Made by a program: the position numbers and the translations under genes
The notes under the pieces: generated by a model
Told to the model about the DNA's origin: nothing
Databases searched by the model: none
Seen by the model: only the letters and a program-made list of their open reading frames with translations
Part shown: piece after piece, positions 56,723-64,000 of the stretch
Position numbering within the stretch: the stretch's first letter is position 1
Layout: each line of letters opens with the position of its first letter
Source: Neolentinus lepideus HHB14362 ss-1
Taxonomy: Eukaryota; Basidiomycota; Agaricomycetes; Gloeophyllales; Gloeophyllaceae
Length of the DNA: 64,000 nt
Assembly: GCA_001632425.1 (NCBI GenBank)
Contig: KV425551.1
Span: 544,996 to 608,995 of the forward strand
Reading direction: 5' to 3'

Positions 56723-56744
56723 CCTGCGTGTCATGTACCACTCG

Positions 56745-57072
56745 TTACGTATACATCGTGGATAGATGACTTTCGCCGAAGAAAAACGCCTTCCCTAACC
56801 CGAGTCTGAGATACCTCGCATATGCTAAATGAACGGGCCATCGTGAGCGCAGAGAAACGACATATACTGCCTGGGTATTCACCCCAGTGGCTCCACCGTC
56901 TGCCTAACCACTTCCCCAGGAAAGGTAGTAGAACCACAGACAGGATAAGCTGTAATTGTTGCAGGCTCTCCTGGAATTCCTGTTCAACCGCTAGGCGGTA
57001 CTCTTCGTCAGAGTCGTAGGAGTCATCTGACACTGCAGAGGTAGAGTCGAGGGACGCGACGGAGGCGGGCAT
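56745..57072 (-). CDS. MIM2: Small outer-membrane import protein, Mim2-like
   Basis: Two exons, 57072-56883 and 56824-56745, give 89 residues. Acidic N-terminus (SAVSDDSYDSDEEYRLAVEQ) is followed by an amphipathic stretch and one hydrophobic helix LQLILSVVLLPFLGKWLGRR, then ARYLRLGLGKAFFFGES. The layout matches fungal Mim2, which with Mim1 inserts helical proteins into the mitochondrial outer membrane: an acidic cytosolic head, one helix and a conserved GKxLGRR. The assignment is from memory of the family pattern, so moderate. The stop lies 22 bp from the stop of the convergent PPR gene. Confidence 0.6.
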
Positions 57073-57230
57073 GAGCGATATGGCGGTAGAAGAAGACCGG
57101 CAAGCTAGCCACGTGCGGACTCTACCATCCGACCGCGAGGATCCATAAACACGCTTTCATCTGATACATAACCTTCGTTCCTCTGCCTTACTCTCTGTTT
57201 CTTTCCTCTGACGCTGGTCATCAATGCAGT

Positions 57231-59876
57231 ATGGTCGAGGTCGCGGCACCAGGAAGTCGACACAGGCTGGTGGGGCAGCCTCTGCTCTATGCCATCTCCC
57301 TCTTCGCTAGCTTGGGTGTGTTCCTGGTAAGGCTCGAAACTCGCAGTATGATATCTGTTGCTCATGTATGCGCGTAAAGTTTGGATATGACCAAGGGTAT
57401 GTTGTTGCTGTATCACAATATTGAATGCAGAAATGCACACGTCTTTGTCAGTGTCATGTCTGGCGTTATCACTGGTCCCCACTTCCGCAAGTTCTTCAAT
57501 TCGCCGGATGCCATATCACTTGGGACTATGGTCGCAGTCCTCGAAGTTGGCGCATTTAGTACGACTAATGATCTACTGTGTCTTTTCACGTTTCTTACAC
57601 GTATTGTACGAAAGTCACATCGCTCGCTGCAGGCAGAGTCGGCGATATCATTGGTCGCAGAGGCACCCTACTCATCGGTGCACTTGTATTTACCGTCGGC
57701 GGCGCAGTGCAGACCTTCACCCTTGGCTTCAAAACCATGGTTATTGGACGCATTATAAGTGGATTTGGTGTTGGTTTGCTATCGTGAGTGGAGCATTCTC
57801 TCCTGACAGCATCGGCGTTACTGAAAGTTTCTCTCAGAACTATCGTTCCTATCTACCAGAGTGAAATCTCTCCTCCAAATCACGCAAGTATTCATTATTA
57901 TGCGGTAGGCTCACGTAATGCTAAGCCTCGTTATTCATAGCGCGGAGCTCTCGCATGTATGGAGTTTACGGGAAATATCTTTGGCTATGCCTCGTCTGTT
58001 GTAAGTGAATCACAGCCTGACTTTATCGATCCCGCGACTGATGGGCTGGGCAGTGGTTCGATTACTTCTGCTCCTTCATTGACTCCGATTTGGCATGGCG
58101 TATACCTCTATTCATTCAATGCGTCATAGGAGCCATTCTCGCAGCTGGCTCTCTGATCATGCCAGAAAGTCCCCGGTACGCACCCGTTACACCAGCTGTT
58201 CGTCATCTGATGTATATTTGTCCAGTTGGCTGATAGATGTTGATCGTGACGCTGAAGGGATGCGTATCTTGGTGGACTTGCATGGGGGTGATCCCGAGGA
58301 TGTGTTAGCAAAAGCCGAATTCCAGGAGATCAAAGACAGAGTCATCTTTGAGGTATTATCTATCATTTCATGTTCTGCCGTGTTCTGGTCTATATGCTCA
58401 TGTTATAAATCAGCGTGAATCCGGCGAGGCTCGTTCTTATGCCGTAATGTGGAAAAAATACAAGCGCCGCGTTTTGTTAGCCATGTCGTCACAGGCATTC
58501 GCACAACTGGTATGTTCGTCCGTTTACGTTGTCCTCCTAGACACTCAAATATGTACGTGCGCAGAACGGGATTAATGGTATGTCGCATGTTTTACGCATG
58601 TTTTGGCAGGTTACATTTAGCTTATCTGTTCTTTCTAAGTCATTTCGTACTACGCTCGTGAGTCTGGTGCCTCCGGCTTGCCACTTAGATCTGACAAGCG
58701 ATTCTTGCTCCCTAGCGAGAGTATTCGAAGGTTTTTGGTCTTTTGCTGACTACTGTCCTGACTCTGACGTTCACTTACCCATGCAGAGGCCGGCTGGCTG
58801 GGACGTGATGCCATTCTGATGACAGGAATCAATGCTATCTTCTATATCGCCAGCACTATCCCTACGTCTGTCCAATGCATTTTCTTTGTATGCTTAGCAA
58901 AGGCTCATAATGGCAACTAGGTGGTGGTTGGTTGATCGCTGGGGCAGACGGCCTATCTTGCTATCCGGTGCAGTGCTCGTGAGTACTTCTTTCATGTTGC
59001 AGTGACTGGCATCATAGACTTCTAACCTCTCAATATAGACCGGCGTTTCATTGGTAGCTACCGGTTGGTGGATGTACATTGACGTGCCCGAAACGCCTCG
59101 AGCCGTTGTCATATGCGTCATCATCTACAACGCATCATTCGGCTATAGGTCGGACGTCCCTTTATAATGTTGTCTAAACATATACTTATTGAGGTTCGAC
59201 AGTTGGGGTCCTTTGCCATGGCTGTACCCACCTGAGGCATGATGTTTATTATTTTTATGTAAAGCATGGAAGTCTAATATAAATTTTTGCGTAGATCATG
59301 CCGTTGACCGTACGAGCTAAAGGTGTCTCTCTGTCCACGGCAACCAACTGGGCTTTCAACTTCCTTGTTGGCGAGGCTACCCCTATATTGCAGGAGGTGA
59401 TTGAATGGCGATTGTACCCAATGCATGGAATGTTCTGTGCTTGCAGCTTCGTCGTTGGTATGTTCATTGCACTTATTTCGGTCTTGATTAATTCTTACGT
59501 ATTGTATCAGTTTACTTCTGTAAGTCTTGTTCTTGCCCGTTTGCCCACGTTGAGCTGAGTGCCGCCAAGTGTACCCTGAGACAAGGGGCGTGCCATTGGA
59601 AGAAATGGACGCCGTCTTCGGCGAAGGTGAGGGGTCCATATTGTATTTGGGCTTGACCAGCTACTTAATGGCGATGCAGAGGAGTTGGAAGAAGCTCTAG
59701 ATAACGAGTCAGAGCGCGCTTCCTTAGTCAACAGCACCTTGCCTACAAACCATCAGTCCATCAGCCCCCCTCGACCAAAAAGAACGCCAGGTCCACGGCG
59801 TGGATGGGTCAGCCGCCTTATTGGTCAGTCAGACCATCGGGCGTCGTATGAACCCATCCGAGATGGGGAAGAATAG
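57231..59876 (+). CDS. MFS sugar (hexose) transporter with 20 exons
   Basis: Sugar porter of the plasma membrane. Exons 57231-57326, 57380-57396, 57452-57558, 57615-57783, 57838-57883, 57941-58000, 58054-58175, 58226-58352, 58414-58509, 58565-58577, 58640-58657, 58716-58730, 58787-58865, 58921-58978, 59039-59148, 59203-59236, 59295-59457, 59511-59519, 59570-59626 and 59680-59876 give 530 residues. Family marks in order: LFGYDQGVMSG, GRVGDIIGRRGTLL, GRIISGFGVGLLSTIVPIYQ, SEISPPNHRGAL, PESPRWLID, AQLNGINVISYYAPRVFEE, VDRWGRRPILLSG, WGPLPWLYPPEIMPLTVRAK and YPETRGVPLEEMDAVF. Five exons are 9-18 nt and two introns appear GC-AG. All motifs are intact, so the gene looks functional. The exact sugar cannot be told. 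Confidence 0.93.
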
Positions 59877-60266
59877 GAACTCGCGAGGATGAATCGTCGC
59901 GAATCCGAGGAAAGTAACGATGCTTTAGAGCAATGAGCGTGCTGGATCGTAGGTGGGGTCGCATGTCGTGTGCTAATATGTCCCATGGCGTGGCGGAGGG
60001 TCACTTGTAGGTGTCTTCGTCATACTCTGGACCTTCCTTGGCTTTGCCCTTTCATCCTCTGCCGCATTTTTTACCTTAGTCACTGGCTTAACTACTTACG
60101 ACCACACTCCAAGGACATGCTTCGTAGACACACTATTGCCCTCGGCGCTGTATATTCCAACCACCTTGACGACATGACATGATATTGCCTTTTCCTTCAC
60201 AATTTTACCTTGAAATTTGCTCTTGAATAATTTATCACTTCGTCGCATTCAGTTGAGTCACGTGGT
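59877..60266. other. Intergenic interval between the transporter and MRH4
   Basis: About 390 bases; no gene signals. Confidence 0.5.
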
Positions 60267-62105
60267 ATGCAATTCTTGTCGCGTACATCATGCGCAACTC
60301 TCGCAGCTCTTTCTGCCCGTCGGTCTTTACAGGCTCATAGCTCCCAGTACTGTGCAGAGTCGCGCATCCGGAACATAACCGCTCGGCCGTACAGTATTAA
60401 TGGCACAAGTGGGAAGGAGGTCCTCACTTTCGAAGACATCGGCATCCATCCTATAGTTGTGGAGTCCTTGCGCAGAGCGTTTCCCAATGTTCAGAATCCG
60501 ACTGACACTCAGTGCGACTTCATCCCGCAAGTGCTCAGCGGGAAAGACGTTCTGCTGAAGGATGATACTGGAACTGGAAAGTACGTCATGTTAGACTTCG
60601 ACCCGCTTTCTAAATTCTAATTGCTCTTTTTCAAGGTCTTTCGGGCTAATGTTGGCATTACTGAGCAAGTCTCGAGCTCCCCGAGCTAATGGTATCGGAC
60701 GCTCAGAGGGATCCTCCGACAAAGCTGCAATTACCTCCCTTGTCCTTGTTCCTCATCGTGATCTGGCGTATCAATTACACTACTGGATCGAAGCCATTGT
60801 GTCGAAATCCATCTCGCCACCTTCCTTCCCGCCTACTGTTGTGCAGACACTTGTTCGCGGAGCATCGGTGTCTATTCAAGATCAAATTTCAAAACTACAC
60901 GAAATGCCTCCCCACGTTCTTATAGGAACCCCCCAGGCTGTGCAAGAAGTCTTTGATGGAGACAGGAACGCACTTCAATTGGACACTTTGTCGACCGTTG
61001 TGGTCGATGAAGTGGACTATCTAATCGATGCTGTTCCCAGGCATGCATCGGGGTACAAGCAAGAAAAATTGAAGAAGAAGATCCAAAAGCACCCCGGCCC
61101 TACCAGAGAGTTACTCAATTATATCTATGACAGGAAGCGGATGTCGGTTACCAAAGGCACGGAAGGTCGCGGACCACAGCTGATTATGACGAGTGCGACT
61201 TTCAGGGTGGGACACCGCGAGGAAGTTCTCAAGAGCGGCTGGTTGCAAGGACAGGTTGTGAAGGTCACCGGAACATTGTCTATGCCGTCGAGTGTCGATA
61301 GCAAGGATGGCACCCCTTCACACTCACCAGGGCTAGTCCATCATGGGTTGGTCGTCTCTCAGGACGGCAGAATCTCAAACATCGAAGGAGCTGTGGAACC
61401 TCAGAGTCAGCAATCCGATGATATCCGAAGCGCAACCGAGTTTCCTGACGAAGTCTTCCAAGTGACGGATGAGGATACGGATGAGACATTCCAACCCAAA
61501 TTAGACAGTGAACTTAGGAAGAGTAAGTGACTCATTTAGTAGGCAGTACTTAGATCATCTAATCTTAATTCGGGTTTACAGAGTTTGTATCCACTCCGTC
61601 TCCCTTTAACCCAGCCTTGTTGGAGGCGGTCTCGGCTGCATTCGCTCTCGATGTCCCTCGCCTTGCATTATTGGTCCTGCCGGCGGAGGCGTCCGTCAAG
61701 CGCGCAGTGTTTGAGCTGCAGCAGCTGGGCGTCTCTGCTATTGCCTTGGACCTCCTCGGAGACAAGGGTCGGACGTATCTCTTAAATGGCGATCCGCATG
61801 CTCCCGCGGACACCCCGACTCTCTTGGTTTCAACGCTGGCTTCTACGAGGGGGCTGGACCTGCCGGAGCTGTCGCATGTCTTCATATTGGGAGTGCCTGA
61901 GGACCGGAGAGTCGACAACTACCTCCACATAGCAGGGCGGGCAGGGCGATTTGGGCGCGGCGGCAAGGTGGTGACGGTGTTGGAAGAGCGACGGGAGGTC
62001 ACCTTTCTGGACGGGAAGCGGATTGTTCTGGACGATCCAAAGCGACTTGCTGTCATGCTGAAGGAGATCGGCTGTGTGGCTACCAAATTTGAGCACTTTG
62101 ATTGA
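60267..62105 (+). CDS. MRH4: Mitochondrial DEAD-box RNA helicase, Mrh4-like
   Basis: ATP-dependent RNA helicase; yeast Mrh4 is needed for assembly of the large mitochondrial ribosomal subunit. Exons 60267-60580, 60636-61522 and 61582-62105 give 574 residues. N-terminus MQFLSRTSCATLAALSARRS looks like a presequence. Motifs: Q-motif region LTFEDIGIHPIVVESLRRAF with PTDTQCDFIP, Walker A DDTGTGKSF, Ia VLVPHRDLAYQL, Ib IGTPQAV, II VVDEVDYLID (DEVD in place of DEAD), III TSATF, V TRGLDLPELSHV and VI HIAGRAGRFGRGG. The long insert between motif III and the second RecA domain and the DEVD box are in line with Mrh4-type proteins. Subfamily call is moderate, helicase call firm. Confidence 0.85.
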
Positions 62106-62677
62106 AGCGTGTTGTTGGCTCTTGTGGCGTGTGCGATCGAGCGTCGCAGAGAGAAGAGATGTGTGTTGCGGGGGAGTAGTTTATCCAACACGTCATAGGG
62201 ACGGCAGCAACCTGTTGACCGAGAAAGTGAATGGATATTACTGAGAACAGAAATACATATGGTACATCTGTCGGCCTGACAGTCCTGCGTGTGTAAGGCA
62301 ACTAGAGGGATATACATAGCGGTCTCCAGGCCTAGGCGCAGCGACCATCCGCACTCAAATACTTTTGCGCGAGTCGCCGCGGAGGACTTCCCTTCCACAC
62401 CGCCTGAAACGTCGTTGGACGCGGTCGGTCACCACAAGCGACAGTGAGAGAGTCGAAACGAGATAGGACCGCTGTGGCCGGTAAAGAAGCAGATAAATCC
62501 ACGGCAGCCGTTTTCCCACCTTCCATCACGAGAACGCCACTCCCACAAGCAGCGGTTCTCTCGCGGGGCTGACCAGCCTGACCTATGTTCTCCTCTCTCT
62601 ACTCCTCTGCCATATAACCGTCTCCTTCTCTTATTTTATTCCTTTTCTTCTATCTCTGTCGTTGCTCGCTTTTCACT
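62106..62677. other. Intergenic interval before the TM198-type gene
   Basis: About 570 bases; a strong pyrimidine tract (62583-62670) sits directly before the next start codon. No other gene recognised. Confidence 0.5.
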
Positions 62678-64000
62678 ATGGCGGCGCGCTCCGCCAGACG
62701 TGTTCTGCTAGCCATTGCTCTCGCCTTCCTGACGGCGATAGTCTCCGTGTCCGCACAGTCTTCCCCCTCATCCGTCTCCTCGACATCCTCTCTTTCCGCA
62801 AGCACGACGCTCAGTTATGTCACGACCTCGGTAACGACCACCTTCACATCCCACTCCGGCAACCAGAACATCCCAATCACCACCGTCATTCCTATCTCGT
62901 TCGGCGTCAATGTCACTGTTACGCCAACCGCTAGCGCGAACGCCTCTGCCTCTGCAACTGCTACGTCGGACCCCTCGCAATTGGCAACTGTCATCGATCC
63001 AGCCTTCGGTGTGCTAGGAGGTATACTCATCCTAACGGGTATCCCTACTGCGTTCTTGGGTCACAGGAACAGATGGTGAGTCCTCTGATAAGGTCAATGA
63101 TCGCTGTACTGACCCCATCCTAGGACGTCGTTTTTCCTGATTGGCTTCTATACCCTCTCCCTGGTCTGCTTCGTGCTTATAGTCCGGTTTGGCGTCCTTG
63201 CTGCCATACATCCGCCCACTAAGACCATTCGAGGCATGTTCCTTCTTGCGTCAGTTGTTGCAGGTGTAGCCGGTGGTGCCGTCACAATTTTCTTTTGGAA
63301 AGCCACGAAATACGTCATCGGCGCATGGGGAGGCTTCGCCTTTGCTCTGTGGATTCAATGTTTCCGGAACGGCGGCCTTATAAGCCCTATAGGGTACAGG
63401 TGGATCATGTATATAGGTGTGTATATATGTTATTCTGCAGATGATTTTTCCTCACTGACTTGGATAAACAGCGGCCGGAGTCATAGGGTTTGTGTTGTGT
63501 ACGATTCCCAAGATACACTATCACATACTGCTCATATCGACTGCATTTGTTGGGTCCACGGCGTTCATGTTGGGAATCGATTGCTTTACTACGGCCAATC
63601 TCAAGGAGGTTTGTGATTTGTGTATTCATCGTTGTGCAACCACCTCATAGTGTTATCTAGTTCTATATGTGGAACCTTGGTTTCAAGAGCCTCTTCCCGA
63701 GATTCGTCGCTGACCACATCGCTTTCCCGGTCACGCAAGTGATGCAGATCGAACTTGGTCTGATGGGTGCCGTGGCTCTCGCGGGTATAGCGATACAATT
63801 CCGCTTGATAAAGGTCCTGCGTCGCAAGCTCAAAGAAATTCAAGTGGAGCAGAAACGGCGTGACGAAGAAGAGGAAGCCAGGGCGGCGGAACGGTTTGCT
63901 GATATTGACAAAGAGCGGGGCGATTGGGAGCGTCAACATGCTACGCTTCCCAAGCACGCTAGGCACGACAGCAATTTCTCAGGTATGCCGCTGATCAAGG
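62678..64000 (+). CDS. TM7S3/TM198-domain (DUF4203) membrane protein, 3' end outside the window
   Basis: Exons 62678-63075, 63124-63416, 63472-63608 and 63661 onward. Signal peptide RRVLLAIALAFLTAIVSVSA, then a Ser/Thr/Ala-rich lumenal or extracellular stretch, then several membrane helices: FGVLGGILILTGIPTAFLGH, FFLIGFYTLSLVCFVLIVRF, GMFLLASVVAGVAGGAVTIF, IGAWGGFAFALWIQCF, AAGVIGFVLCTIPKI, ISTAFVGSTAFMLGIDC and GLMGAVALAGIAIQF. The GG-rich helix pattern and the F-W-G spacing fit the TM7S3/TM198-like domain. After the last helix comes a charged cytosolic coiled coil (EIQVEQKRRDEEEEARAAER). A possible donor GTATGC at 63983 means the last bases may be intron. Function unknown. Confidence 0.8.

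Noticed and set aside
1..64000. CRISPR array, bacterial operon signals, rRNA genes
   Set aside because: The sequence is intron-rich fungal nuclear DNA. The only regular tandem array is the in-frame 75-bp peptide repeat.

Overview
The window is nuclear DNA of a filamentous basidiomycete, most likely an Agaricomycete. Nearly every gene is cut by short introns of about 45-75 nt with GTATGT/GTAAGT-like donors. It carries two copies of DUF7918, a family I know from mushrooms, and the gene order is dense with mixed orientation. I rebuilt exon structures by hand from splice signals, reading phase and protein-family motifs. All complete models close in frame; one of them (the stomatin gene) contains an in-frame TGA.

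Layout. 1-5 kb: 5' part of a NIPA-type Mg transporter gene (-), an intact DUF7918 gene (-), and a decayed head-to-head DUF7918 copy (+) split by an exactly 1,000-bp TIR element with a 6-bp target duplication. 5-10 kb: Hsp104 (+) and the complex I zinc subunit NDUFS6 (+). 10-14 kb: an Ime2/Crk1-type kinase (-) and a broken unknown gene (+). 15-17 kb: PRPP synthetase (-). 18-20 kb: FAD-linked oxidase (+). 20-29 kb: decapping enzyme Dcp2 (-) and INCENP/Sli15 (-). 29-30 kb: a secreted precursor with Lys-Arg-separated 25-residue repeats (-), interrupted by a 100-N assembly gap. 30-41 kb: Esf1 (+), NudC (-), Siz/PIAS SUMO ligase (+), ADP/ATP carrier (+), Irc3-type mitochondrial helicase (+). 41-49 kb: bifunctional pseudouridine-metabolising enzyme (-), molybdopterin synthase large subunit (+), S10 carboxypeptidase (+), Ice2 (-). 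49-57 kb: Vps20 (+), U-box cyclophilin PPIL2 (-), a stomatin-like gene with an in-frame stop (+), a mitochondrial PPR protein (+), a Mim2-like protein (-). 57-64 kb: MFS sugar transporter with 20 exons (+), Mrh4-like mitochondrial DEAD-box helicase (+), and the 5' part of a TM7S3/TM198-type membrane protein gene (+).

Most genes are single-copy housekeeping genes. There is no metabolic cluster, though mitochondrial functions are frequent (NDUFS6, ADP/ATP carrier, Irc3, stomatin-like, PPR, Mim2, Mrh4).

Two things stand out. First, the Kex2-type repeat precursor at 29.4-30.0 kb is the best candidate for an undescribed system: a signal peptide followed by near-identical peptides framed by KR. 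Second, correct reading of several conserved proteins needs tiny exons: 1 nt (PRPP synthetase), 6 nt (NDUFS6), 7 nt (pseudouridine enzyme) and 9, 13, 15, 17 and 18 nt (sugar transporter). Four introns appear to use GC-AG borders. Automated gene calls in this genome would probably get these loci wrong.
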